Assembly: GCA_040905805.1 (NCBI GenBank)
Contig: JBBDQS010000107.1
Span: 27,754-86,132 of the forward strand
Direction of reading: 5' to 3'
DNA length: 58,379 nucleotides
DNA from: Egibacteraceae bacterium
GTDB taxonomy: Bacteria; Actinomycetota; Nitriliruptoria; Euzebyales; Egibacteraceae
Both the position numbers and the translations under genes were made by a program. How positions within the stretch are numbered: the first letter of the stretch is position 1; each line of letters opens with the position of its first letter. Of the stretch, positions 25,005 through 32,958 are shown piece by piece. The notes under the pieces were generated by a model. That model did no database searches, had not been told where the DNA came from, and worked only from the letters and a program-made list of their open reading frames with translations.

Positions 25005-25733
25005 ATGCGGATCGGTGTGGCGGCGCTGCTCGTCGTCGGCGTGGTCGTCGTGGCCGGCTGCCAGGCGGCAGGCGGCGAGGCCTTCCAGCACTCGTTCAAC
25101 CAGCCGCTGATGCTCGGTGACGAGCCCGTCGGCCAGACTTTTCGCCCGGTGACCGACGTGGTCGCGGGCCTGGACGTGCTCCTGGCCACCTTCGACGAGC
25201 CCGTGGACCCGGCTGGCGAGCTGGCGGCGGTCCTGCGCGACGCCGACGACGGACGGGTGCTGGCGCGCGCCACCGTCGAACCCGCCGACCTGGGCAACGA
25301 CGAATGGGCGCCGGTGCGCTTCGAGCCCGCCGTCCCGGCCCCCGAGGTCGCTGCCGTCGCCCTCACATGGGACGGGGAGACCCCCCTGGCCGTCTGGGCC
25401 AACGCGCCCTTGGCGGCGCCCGAGCAGGTCGACCTGCGAAACGACCCCTACCTCGGCGGGCAGCTGCTGCGCGGCGGGCAGCCGGCGGTCGGCGATCTGG
25501 CCTTCCGGGTGGTGGGCGCGGATCGTCCGGGCGTTGCCGGGCGCAACCTGGCCGGGCTCGTGCGGGCGGGCGCCGGCCGGCTAGCGGACGACCCGCTCTT
25601 CCTCGGGTTCTGGCTGGCTGTCCTCGCCGGCGCGCTGGGCCTCGGCGTCTACGGCCTGCGCCGTCCGGCCGGCGAGCTCGGCGAGGGCGGGCGCGACCAG
25701 CAACGCCGTGACCACCAGGAACCCGGTGCGTAG
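25005..25733 (+). CDS. Lipoprotein with C-terminal membrane helix, function unknown
   Basis: A 242-residue exported protein. Residues 1-18 are a lipoprotein signal (VVVVAGC lipobox, lipidated Cys at 18). The middle reads as a beta-rich domain (QPLMLGDEPVGQTF, VAALTWDGETPLAVW) like predicted carbohydrate-binding folds. A hydrophobic helix (FLGFWLAVLAGALGLGVYGL) sits near residue 205, unusual for a lipoprotein. Its last 153 bases lie inside the convergent GT87-type gene. It faces glycan genes on both sides, so an envelope role is likely. Confidence 0.65.
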   Translation: MRIGVAALLVVGVVVVAGCQAAGGEAFQHSFNQPLMLGDEPVGQTFRPVTDVVAGLDVLLATFDEPVDPAGELAAVLRDADDGRVLARATVEPADLGNDEWAPVRFEPAVPAPEVAAVALTWDGETPLAVWANAPLAAPEQVDLRNDPYLGGQLLRGGQPAVGDLAFRVVGADRPGVAGRNLAGLVRAGAGRLADDPLFLGFWLAVLAGALGLGVYGLRRPAGELGEGGRDQQRRDHQEPGA

Positions 25734-26993
25734 GACACCGATGAGCTGCTCGGTGAGCGCGCGGGCGTTGAGGAGCAGCTCGCGAAGGCTCGGGAGGTCG
25801 GCGGCGGCCGACGGGGCGAGCGGCTCGAAGAGCCCGAGCAACGTGCGGGGACCGTTCACCAGGTCGCTGATCGCCAGGATCGCCACGACCTGCAGCAGGT
25901 GCAGCGCCAGGACCCCGCGCCACTGTGGACGGCGCAGCAGCGCGAGCGCCACGAACGGCGTGAACCACATGAGGTAGTGAGCGGAGACCGTCGAGAACGC
26001 GAACAGCGCGGCATGCAGCACGAGCAGCCACACCCAGAGCTCGCCGATCGGCACGGGCCCGCTCCCCCACCACCGCTGGGAGCGGCCGAGGAGGTAGCCG
26101 TACACCGCCATCGCGGCGAGCAGCAGCAGGTAGATGTCCCCGGCGCCCTGGATGGGCACGGAGATCGCGAGGAACGCGTCGCCGGGAGCGACCTCGCGCA
26201 GCCGGGCCAGCTCGCCGGCGGCGCCCCCGAGGACCTGGTTGACCACCATCGTCGCCGCGAACGGGACGAGCGCCAGGCCCGTAAAGGCGCCCTGGCGCCC
26301 GAGCCCGCGGACGGCGACCAGGGCGAACACCGGGATCAGCAGGAGCGGGTAGGTGCGCATCGTGACGGCCAGACCGAGCAGCAGCGCCGCCGTCCACGGG
26401 CGCTTGCGCTCGCTGGCGAGGAGCGCCCCGAGGACCAGTGCCACGGGGAAGGCCTCGTAGCGGCTGAAGAGGTAGGTCGCGTACAACCCGATCGGCGACA
26501 GCATCCAGAACACCCACGCCCGGCGGATCGCCTCCGGGCGGGCGGTGCCGGCGAGCGCGAGCAGCACCAGGCCCGCGGCGATGTCGAACGCGAGGTAGGG
26601 CGTCTTCAGGGCGAACAGCGTGGAGAACACGTCCGGCGAGGACGCGAACTCCCGGGTGATCTGTGGCTGCAGCCCGAGCGAGTCCCCCCACCACCACGGG
26701 TCGGTCCACACCGCGCCGGGCGACGGCAGAGCCGGGGCGAGCAGGCGCAGGCTCACCGCATGGACGTAGTGGGCGCCCATGTTGACCAGGTACGAGGCGA
26801 ACAGCTCGCCCTCGAAGGCGATGAGGTGGGCACGCCAGTACACGGCCAGCAGGTCGCTGTGGAACGCCAGGGGCATGATCGCGAAGCGCACCGCCAGCCC
26901 GGCACCCAGCCATCCGAGCAGGGGCCGGCGCAGCCGTGCGTCGCGCAACGGGGCGGGCAACAGCCGCCGCAGGAAGGGGACCCGTGCGCTCAC
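25581..26993 (-). CDS. GT87-like polyprenol-sugar-dependent membrane glycosyltransferase
   Basis: A 470-residue protein with about ten hydrophobic helices. WWWGDSLG, TPYLAFDIAAG and FSRYEAFPVALVLGALLA are typical of the GT87/DUF2029 mannosyltransferases that use polyprenyl-phosphate sugars outside the membrane. GTG at 26993 is preferred over the GTG at 27020 because TACACT lies exactly 6 bases upstream of it. The acidic tail (EDSQPEPEEE) overlaps the end of the convergent lipoprotein gene by 153 bases. Its divergent neighbour is a GT2 that may make the lipid-linked sugar donor. Confidence 0.8.
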   Translation of the reverse strand: MSARVPFLRRLLPAPLRDARLRRPLLGWLGAGLAVRFAIMPLAFHSDLLAVYWRAHLIAFEGELFASYLVNMGAHYVHAVSLRLLAPALPSPGAVWTDPWWWGDSLGLQPQITREFASSPDVFSTLFALKTPYLAFDIAAGLVLLALAGTARPEAIRRAWVFWMLSPIGLYATYLFSRYEAFPVALVLGALLASERKRPWTAALLLGLAVTMRTYPLLLIPVFALVAVRGLGRQGAFTGLALVPFAATMVVNQVLGGAAGELARLREVAPGDAFLAISVPIQGAGDIYLLLLAAMAVYGYLLGRSQRWWGSGPVPIGELWVWLLVLHAALFAFSTVSAHYLMWFTPFVALALLRRPQWRGVLALHLLQVVAILAISDLVNGPRTLLGLFEPLAPSAAADLPSLRELLLNARALTEQLIGVLRTGFLVVTALLVAPALAELAGRTAQAVDAEAQRAGEDSQPEPEEERVVR

Positions 26994-26999
26994 CGGGTC

Positions 27000-27005
27000 A
27001 GTGTA
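27000..27005 (-). promoter_or_regulatory. TANNNT box (TACACT), leaderless GT87-like gene
   Basis: TACACT on the minus strand is followed by 6 bases and GTG at 26993. It faces away from the plus-strand box at 27043. Confidence 0.55.
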
Positions 27006-27042
27006 GGGGCGGTGCTGCACGGGGCGGGCCGTGGCGGTCAGT

Positions 27043-27048
27043 TAGCCT
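27043..27048 (+). promoter_or_regulatory. TANNNT box (TAGCCT), leaderless GT2-GT4 operon
   Basis: TAGCCT is followed by 6 bases and the ATG at 27055; the intervening GAGGGG is too close to act as an ordinary ribosome-binding site. Confidence 0.5.
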
Positions 27049-27054
27049 GAGGGG

Positions 27055-28002
27055 ATGCAGCCGTACGTGTCCGCCGTGGTGCCGGTCTACGACGAGGTCG
27101 AGGCGCTGCCGGGTTTTCACGCGGAGCTGCTCGCCGCCGTGGACTCCCTGGCGCGCCCGTGCGAGATCATCTACGTCGACGACGGCTCCACCGACGGGTC
27201 CACCGAGCTGCTGCACAAGCTGCACCTGGAACGTCCCGAGCTCGTGCGGGTCGTCATCCTGCGGCGCAACTTCGGGAAGTCGGGGGCGCTGGCCGCCGGG
27301 TTCGACACCGCGCGCGGCGAGCTCTACGCCACGCTCGACGCCGACGGCCAGGACGTGCCCGGTGAGCTGCCGGCCTTGCTGGCGCGCATCGAGACCGACG
27401 GCTACGACCTGGTCGGTGGCTGGCGCCGCGACCGGGACGACCGCCGGGTCAAGCGCGTCACCTCGGTCTGGTACAACGCCACCACCCGGGCGCTGACGGG
27501 GCTTGACCTGCACGACTTCAACACCGGCTTCAAGGTGCTGCGCGCCGAGGTCGCCGACGAGCTGCCGCTGTACGGGGAGTTCCACCGCTTCGTGCCGGTG
27601 CTCGCACACGACCTGGGGTTCCGGGTTGCGGAGGTGCCGGTGCGCCACCGGGCGCGCACCCTGGGCAAGAGCAAGTACCTGTCCGTGCTGCGCTTCCCGA
27701 AGACGCTGCTCGACCTCATGACGGTGCTGTTCCTCACACGCTTCGCCGACCGCCCCCTCTACCTGTTCGGCGGCGTGGGAGCGGGACTGTCCCTGTTCGG
27801 CATCGCCGTGCTGACCTACCTGTCGGGCGTCTGGGCGTTCACCGACCGGGGGATCGGCCAGCGCCCGCTGCTGCTGTTCGGGGTGCTGACCCTGCTGGTC
27901 GGCGTCCAGCTCATCGGGACGGGGTTCATCGGCGACGTGCTGCGCCACGCCGGCGCCCGCGAGCGCCGGCCGTACAAGATCCGCCAGATCCTGGAGGACT
28001 GA
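27055..28002 (+). CDS. GT2 polyprenyl-phosphate glycosyltransferase (GtrB/DPM-like)
   Basis: A 315-residue enzyme. Residues 5-230 are the GT-A domain: VVPVYDEVEAL, YVDDGSTDGS near 40, LDADGQD near 93 (metal-binding DAD), NTGFKVLRAEV near 163. RARTLGKSKY near 203 is characteristic of dolichol/undecaprenyl-phosphate sugar synthases. Two C-terminal helices (about 232-255 and 270-290) anchor it. It likely moves a sugar from a nucleotide to a lipid phosphate, making donor for the GT87-type enzyme encoded divergently. Confidence 0.87.
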   Translation: MQPYVSAVVPVYDEVEALPGFHAELLAAVDSLARPCEIIYVDDGSTDGSTELLHKLHLERPELVRVVILRRNFGKSGALAAGFDTARGELYATLDADGQDVPGELPALLARIETDGYDLVGGWRRDRDDRRVKRVTSVWYNATTRALTGLDLHDFNTGFKVLRAEVADELPLYGEFHRFVPVLAHDLGFRVAEVPVRHRARTLGKSKYLSVLRFPKTLLDLMTVLFLTRFADRPLYLFGGVGAGLSLFGIAVLTYLSGVWAFTDRGIGQRPLLLFGVLTLLVGVQLIGTGFIGDVLRHAGARERRPYKIRQILED

Positions 28003-28010
28003 CCCCCTCG

Positions 28011-29177
28011 GTGCGCGTCCTCGCCCTGACGCATGTCTTCCCCCGGACGGCCGATGACCCCAGCGCGCCGTTCCTGCTGACCTGGGCCACGGCCCTGCGC
28101 CAGGCGGAGGCCGACATCGGCGTGGTCGCGCCGCACGACGCCGGGCTGCCGCCCCGCCACGACGTGGCCGGTGTGCCGGTGCGGCGCGCGCGCTACGCCC
28201 CCGACCGCTACGAGCGCCTGGCGTACCGCGGCGAGATGCACCAGATCGCCCGCACCCCCCTCGGCCCGCCCCTGGTCACCGCCCTGGTCGCCTCCCTGGC
28301 CGCGCGTCTGCGGGCCCAGGCCCGCCTGGGACGACCGGATGTCGTCGCCGTGCACTGGTGGCTGCCGGGGGCGATCGCCGCCCGGCTGGCCCGCGTCGAG
28401 GTGCCCGTCGTGCTCACCTTGCACGGCACCGACATCGCGCTGCTCGAGGCGCACCCGCGCCTGGTTCCGCTCGCCCGCTGGGCGATGGACGGATGCGCGC
28501 GCATCGAGGCGGTCTCCACCGACCTGGCCGAGCGCCTGGAGCGCGTGACCGGGCGCACTGCTGCTGCCGTCAACCCCATGCCGCTGGCACCCGGGTGGCT
28601 GGAGGAGTCCGCGACGGGCGACACGATGGGACCGCGGGCGGCCACCGGCTCGGGCGGCGGCCGGCTGGAGATCCTCGCCGTGGGCCGCATGGTCCCCGAG
28701 AAGGGCTTCGCCGACCTGCTGGCGGCCGTGGACGCGGCGGGCGGCCCCATGCGGGTGACGCTGGTGGGCGACGGGCCCGAGCGCGAGCGCCTGGCCGCAC
28801 AGGCCGCCGCCCTCGGCCTGGACGTGGCACTGCCGGGCCGCCTTGCTCCCGCGGCGCTGCGGGCGGCCTACGCCGCCGCCGACGTGGTCGCCCAACCGTC
28901 CCACCGCGAGGGGTTCGGCCTGGTGGCCGCAGAGGCGCTGGCGTGCGGTGTCCCGGTCGTGGCGACCGACTCGGGAGGCGCACGCGACGTCCTGGATGCC
29001 GCCGACCTCGTGGCGGTCGGCGACGTGGCCGCCATGGCGGCGCGCTTGCAGGCGGTGGCCGACGACCCCGCAGGCCACCGGGAGCGGGCCGCAGCCTACG
29101 GGCCTCGCCTGCGGACCCTGCTGGCCCCGGCGGCCGCAGCAGCCCGCACGCTTGCAGGGTTTCGGAGCGTCACCTGA
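28011..29177 (+). CDS. GT4 glycosyltransferase
   Basis: A 388-residue GT-B retaining glycosyltransferase. The N-terminal lobe begins RVLALTHVFPR and has TLHGTDIALLE near residue 137. The C-terminal lobe carries AVGRMVPEKGFADLL near 222, LVGDGPERERL near 247 and the donor motif HREGFGLVAAEALACG near 298 (E-x7-E pattern). GTG start 8 bases after the preceding GT2 stop, so the two form an operon. The acceptor is unknown. Confidence 0.87.
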   Translation: MRVLALTHVFPRTADDPSAPFLLTWATALRQAEADIGVVAPHDAGLPPRHDVAGVPVRRARYAPDRYERLAYRGEMHQIARTPLGPPLVTALVASLAARLRAQARLGRPDVVAVHWWLPGAIAARLARVEVPVVLTLHGTDIALLEAHPRLVPLARWAMDGCARIEAVSTDLAERLERVTGRTAAAVNPMPLAPGWLEESATGDTMGPRAATGSGGGRLEILAVGRMVPEKGFADLLAAVDAAGGPMRVTLVGDGPERERLAAQAAALGLDVALPGRLAPAALRAAYAAADVVAQPSHREGFGLVAAEALACGVPVVATDSGGARDVLDAADLVAVGDVAAMAARLQAVADDPAGHRERAAAYGPRLRTLLAPAAAAARTLAGFRSVT

Positions 29178-29185
29178 AGCCCCGG

Positions 29186-29206
29186 CGTATCCGTAGGTAG
29201 GATACG
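29186..29206 (+). promoter_or_regulatory. Perfect 7-bp inverted repeat over a TAGGAT box
   Basis: CGTATCC and GGATACG are perfect arms around a 7-base loop. The right arm overlaps TAGGAT (29198-29203), a possible -10 for the small gene at 29253. It could be an operator, or a terminator for the GT2-GT4 operon, though no T-run follows. Confidence 0.4.
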
Positions 29207-29252
29207 ACCCGACGGGGCCGCTGGAGCCTGCAGACCGCTCAAGGGACGAACC

Positions 29253-29432
29253 GTGGATCGCGACAAGCTACGTGGCATTCTCGACGCACTCGGCGAGCAG
29301 GAGCTGCTGGAGCTCCGCGATGTCGTCGAGGCGGAGCCCGACGGCTCGATGGTCGAGGTGAGGGGCGTGCCCGCGAAGAAGGAAGAGGCCCTGCTGTTCA
29401 TCAACCAAGCCATGGTGATGGACACGTCGTGA
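29253..29432 (+). CDS. Small 59-residue acidic protein
   Basis: Starts GTG with AGGGA 8 bases upstream and encodes a 59-residue, mostly helical, acidic protein: MDRDKLRGILDALG, then ELLELRDVVEAEPDG, a short beta region with VEVRGVPAKKEEA, and FINQAMVMDTS. Codon use (third-position GC) matches neighbouring genes, supporting translation. No family recognised. It lies between the GT4 gene and the repeat protein gene. Confidence 0.5.
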   Translation: MDRDKLRGILDALGEQELLELRDVVEAEPDGSMVEVRGVPAKKEEALLFINQAMVMDTS

Positions 29433-29514
29433 GCACGTGGGGTGGGCCGCCCCACGTGTGTAGTGGCGTGTGATCGGGCAGACCTGGCACACGATGGACG
29501 ACCGAGGCGCAGCG

Positions 29515-29898
29515 ATGCACGCCGACGATGGCATCGGCCGGGGAGTGGACACCACGATCGCGCTCAGCCCGGGCTCGGCACGCGAGATCGCCAACCTCTT
29601 GGCCATGTTCGCCGACCTGCCATCCACGCCGGAACCCGTCGCCGAGGAGGCCCGCAGACGCGCCGCCGACCTCGAGGAGTGCCTGCCCGTCCCCCATCGG
29701 GGCCGGACCGCGGAGTCCCCGGAGATCGAGGTCGTGGCGGCCACCGCCATCGCCGGGCTGCTCGATCTCCTGGGCGAGCTGCCGTCCACACCCGAGCCGG
29801 TGGCCGACGACGCCCGTCGGCACGCCGCGGACATGTGGGCGGCCCTTCCGGCTGCGGACGACGAGCAGTACCTGCCCGACCGGCGCCGCCGCCCCTGA
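29515..29898 (+). CDS. Hypothetical protein with an internal duplication
   Basis: A 127-residue protein (142 if the GTG at 29470 is used). Two copies of one helical unit are visible: ANLLAMFADLPSTPEPVAEE and AGLLDLLGELPSTPEPVADD, each followed by ARR-x-AAD. ATG at 29515 is chosen because GAGG lies 8 bases ahead; ATG at 29494 is a third choice. No signal peptide or membrane segment. Function unknown; the paired unit suggests a scaffold or binding role. Confidence 0.55.
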   Translation: MHADDGIGRGVDTTIALSPGSAREIANLLAMFADLPSTPEPVAEEARRRAADLEECLPVPHRGRTAESPEIEVVAATAIAGLLDLLGELPSTPEPVADDARRHAADMWAALPAADDEQYLPDRRRRP

Positions 29899-29949
29899 TC
29901 GTCCCTCGCCGGCAGCAGGCCGCGTGGGTAGCCTGTTGCAGTGTCGCAG

Positions 29950-30022
29950 GCGCCCGTAGCTCAGTGGATAGAGCAGCGGACTTCTAATCCGAAGGTCGGA
30001 GGTTCGACCCCTCCCGGGCGCA
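29950..30022 (+). tRNA. tRNA-Arg (anticodon TCT)
   Basis: A 73-base cloverleaf: acceptor GCGCCCG/CGGGCGC, D-loop AGCTCAGTGGATAGAGC, anticodon loop CTTCTAA giving TCT, T-loop GGTTCGACC, discriminator A; CCA not encoded. TAGCCT at 29929-29934 is a likely -10. It reads AGA codons, rare in such GC-rich DNA. Confidence 0.95.
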
Positions 30023-30061
30023 CGGTATACTCATGTGTCGCCGCCGCCTTGCGGCGGTCAT

Positions 30062-30136
30062 GGTGGCCGTAGCTCAGTTGGTTAGAGCGCCGCGTTGTGG
30101 TCGCGGAGGTCGCGGGTTCGATCCCCGTCGGTCACC
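30062..30136 (+). tRNA. tRNA-His (anticodon GTG)
   Basis: Acceptor GTGGCCG/CGGTCAC, anticodon loop TTGTGGT giving GTG, T-loop GGTTCGATCC. The encoded G at -1 (30062) opposite discriminator C73 (30136) is the tRNA-His identity element. TATACT at 30026-30031 is a good -10, and a CGCCGC/GCGGCG hairpin lies between it and the tRNA. Confidence 0.95.
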
Positions 30137-30220
30137 CCCAGCTCAGACCCCCTCAACCAGCCCCCGCGACCCGGTATGCATGCGGCTGGCCGTATGGGCG
30201 GGCAGTACAATCCGCAGCAC

Positions 30221-30294
30221 GCCCCGGTAGCTCAGTCTGGCAGAGCAGTCGGCTCTTAACCGAAAGCGCGTAGGTTCGACTCCTACCCGGGGCA
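30221..30294 (+). tRNA. tRNA-Lys (anticodon CTT)
   Basis: Acceptor GCCCCGG/CCGGGGC, anticodon loop CTCTTAA giving CTT, T-loop GGTTCGACTCC, discriminator A. TACAAT at 30206-30211 is a -10 candidate. Its last 12 bases are antisense to the end of the HNH gene. Confidence 0.95.
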
Positions 30295-30825
30295 CGACAC
30301 CTGTCGGGTCATGCCGATGACGTAGGACGCACGGCCCTCAGATGCTTCGATCCCGGAGTCGCGGCCCTCGGCACCCGCCTCGCCGTCCACGACGCCGGGC
30401 CCGTAGGTGCGCAGGCGGTGGCAGTTGGCGCACACCACCTCGCACTTGGCGATCTCGGCACGCAGGACCGGCTCGGTGGCACGTCCCCACATCTCCGCGA
30501 TGTTCCACAGCTTCTCCCCCCTGACGTGGTCGAAGTCCATGACGAACGGGGGGAAGCGTCGGCCACAATCCGCACAGGGCAGGTTCTTCGCCTCCTCGAC
30601 GATCGCCCGGTTGCGCGCTCTGTGGCGTCGGTTGCGCGCCGCCACGTTGCGGATGTGCCGCGCTCGGTTGCGCTGGTACCACTCCCGCTGGTACCGCGCC
30701 TTGCAGCTGCGACAGTGCGACTGGAGCAGCGTCGAACGCCGGTTCTTCAGGGGGAACTCCGTGAGCAGCTTCACGAGCCCGCAGCGCGAGCAGGTCTTGA
30801 GCGCGGCAGGCGGTGACGAGCTCAT
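30283..30825 (-). CDS. HNH-type nuclease-like zinc protein
   Basis: A 180-residue basic protein. Three Cys-rich parts: CSRCG near residue 11 with CRSCK near 35, then the HNH core CADCGRRFPPFVMDFDHVRGEK (about 85-106) and VVCANCHRL near 127. This is the layout of HNH endonucleases in which two CxxC pairs frame the D-x-D-H catalytic segment. ATG at 30825 is chosen over an upstream start without support. The C-terminal 10 residues before the stop are antisense to tRNA-Lys. Isolated HNH genes next to tRNAs are often mobile, but no element ends are seen. Confidence 0.75.
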   Translation of the reverse strand: MSSSPPAALKTCSRCGLVKLLTEFPLKNRRSTLLQSHCRSCKARYQREWYQRNRARHIRNVAARNRRHRARNRAIVEEAKNLPCADCGRRFPPFVMDFDHVRGEKLWNIAEMWGRATEPVLRAEIAKCEVVCANCHRLRTYGPGVVDGEAGAEGRDSGIEASEGRASYVIGMTRQVSCPG

Positions 30826-30931
30826 CGCGAACCTGCCGAACCTGCGATCTCGACATCGCCCCATCTGGTCTCGTGATCCATGGTGGCATCCTCACACGTG
30901 GGTGTGACAGTCCCGGCGTCGCCCCCCCCGG

Positions 30932-30937
30932 TAGCCT
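30932..30937 (+). promoter_or_regulatory. TANNNT box (TAGCCT) for the permease gene
   Basis: TAGCCT ends 8 bases before the GTG at 30946; leaderless or nearly so. Confidence 0.4.
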
Positions 30938-30945
30938 GGCCGATC

Positions 30946-32197
30946 GTGACGCCACGAGAGGATCCCGAGCCCAGCCGGCTGGCGCGCCGGCTCGACACCA
31001 CCGACGCGGTGGTCATCGGTCTCGGGGCCATGATCGGTGCGGGCGTGTTCGCCGCCGTGGGACCCGCCGCCGCGGCCGCCGGCGCGGGCCTGCTGGTCGG
31101 GTTGGCCGCCGTGGCGTACTGCAACGCGACGTCGTCGGCGCAGCTCGCCGCGGTCCACCCGCAGTCGGGCGGCACCGACGTCTGCGGGCGTGAGCAGCTC
31201 GGCGCGTTCTGGGGCTACCTGGCCGGGTGGGCGTTCGTGGTCGGCAAGCTGGCGAGCTGCGCGGCGATGGCGCTCACGTTCGGCGTGTTCGCCGCCCCCC
31301 GAGCTGGCCCGCCCCCTGGCGGTCGGGGCGGTGGTCGCCCTGACGGCGGTGAACTACCGGGGGGTGCGCAAGACCGCGACGCTGACCAAGGTGATCGTCG
31401 CGCTGGTCCTGGCCAGCCTGGCCACCGTGGTTGTGGCCGCCCTGGCCGGCGGCGCCGCGGAGCCGTCACGGCTCACCGAGGGCCTGACCGCCGGCGGGGT
31501 CCGCGGCATCCTGCAGGCCGCTGGTCTGCTGTTCTTCGCCTTCGCGGGCTACGCCCGCATCGCCACCCTCGGCGAGGAGGTCGTCGACCCCGCCCGCACC
31601 ATCCCCCGGGCCATCCCGCTGGCCCTCGGCATCACCCTCGCCGTGCATGCCGTCGTGGCCGCCTCGGCGCTGATGGCCGCCGGTCCGGAAGCGCTCGCCG
31701 CCGCCGACGCCCCCCTCGCTGCGGCGGTCACCGCCGGCACACTCGGCCAGCTCGCCCCCGTGGTCCGCGTCGGCGCGACCGTGGCGGCCCTGGGTGTCCT
31801 GCTGAGCCTCATCGTCGGCATCAGCCGCACGGCCTTCGCCATGGCCGGCAACGGCGACCTGCCCCGGTGGTTCGCGGCCGTGCACCCGCGCTACGCGGTC
31901 CCCCACCGCGCCGAGGTGGCGGTGGCCGTGCTCGTTGCGGTGACCGCCGCCCTCGTCGATCTGCGCCAGGCGATCGGCTTCAGCGCGTTCGCGGTGCTCA
32001 CCTACTACGCCGTCACCAACGCCGCGGCATGGACGCTGACCCGGGCGCAACGCCGGTGGCCGCGGCCGGTGGCCGCCGCGGGTGTCGCCGGCTGTGCCGT
32101 GCTCGCGTTCAGCCTGCCGGTCGAGTCCGTGGTCGTCGGCGTGGGCGTCCTCGCGGTCGGCGCGCTGGTGTGGGCCGTCCAGCAGACCCGGAGGTAG
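30946..32197 (+). pseudogene. APC-family amino-acid permease, frameshifted
   Basis: Encodes an amino-acid/polyamine transporter of about 416 residues split by one frameshift. Part 1 (30946 to about 31297) has GLGAMIGAGVFAAVGPA, the first-helix substrate motif, and PQSGGTDVCGRE where relatives usually read SGGTYVYGRE. Part 2 resumes at GAG 31301 with ELARPLAVGAVVALTAVNYRGV and continues with about eight helices to 32197. The shift lies in a run of six C (31295-31300); removing one C restores a single frame. Both halves are otherwise well preserved, so an assembly error or a recent or phase-variable mutation are all possible. Confidence 0.8.
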
Positions 32198-32201
32198 GCC
32201 C

Positions 32202-32897
32202 ATGTGCGGACGCTTCGTCGCCATCACCGATCCCGACGGCCTCGCCCGGTTCCTGGTCGTGGACGACCGCGACGCCGGCGCGCTGGCCCCGTCCTACAAC
32301 GTCGCCCCGACCCAGGAGGTGTACGCCGCCAGGGTGCGCCGGGGCCGGCGGACGCTCGTCACGCTGCGGTGGGGACTGGTGCCGCACTGGGCCGACGACC
32401 CGGCCGTCGGCAGCCGCCACATCAACGCCCGCGCCGAGAGCGCCGCGGACAAGCCGGCCTTCCGGGACGCGTTCGCGCGCCACCGCTGCCTGATCCCCGC
32501 CGACGGCTTCTACGAGTGGCGGACCGGCCCCGACGGCGCGAAGGTGCCCCACTACGTCACCGCTGCCGACGGCGGACTGCTCGCCTTCGCCGGGCTGTGG
32601 TCGGCGTGGGGCGGGCCCGACCGCGACGAGCCGCTGCGCACCTGCGCGATCCTCACCACCGCCGCGAACCAGACCCTGACCCCGTTGCACGACCGGATGC
32701 CGGTCGTGCTGCCGTCAGACGTCTGGGACGAGTGGCTCGACCCCGACCATCCCGACCCCCGGGCGCTGCGCCGTCTGCTCGTCCCCGCGCCCGACGACGC
32801 GCTCACGTTCCACGCCGTCAGCCAGGAGGCCAACAGCCCGCGCAACGACCACCCGGGGCTGCTCGACCCCGTTCCGGAGCAGCCCCGGCTCCTATAG
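32202..32897 (+). CDS. SOS response-associated peptidase family protein (YedK/HMCES)
   Basis: A 231-residue SRAP-family protein that forms a stable thiazolidine crosslink with abasic sites in single-stranded DNA, protecting stalled forks. The catalytic Cys2 is exposed after removal of Met (MCGRF). Other active-site residues are visible: NVAPTQ near residue 33, INARAES near 74 (Glu) and LHDRMPVVL near 163 (His). GGAGG lies 9 bases before the ATG and overlaps the end of the permease gene, so the two may be co-transcribed. Confidence 0.93.
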   Translation: MCGRFVAITDPDGLARFLVVDDRDAGALAPSYNVAPTQEVYAARVRRGRRTLVTLRWGLVPHWADDPAVGSRHINARAESAADKPAFRDAFARHRCLIPADGFYEWRTGPDGAKVPHYVTAADGGLLAFAGLWSAWGGPDRDEPLRTCAILTTAANQTLTPLHDRMPVVLPSDVWDEWLDPDHPDPRALRRLLVPAPDDALTFHAVSQEANSPRNDHPGLLDPVPEQPRLL

Positions 32898-32958
32898 GAT
32901 CCGGCCACTATGTCCTGTTCATCACGGTGGAGAGCACGGCCGACCCGGGGGGTGCAGC

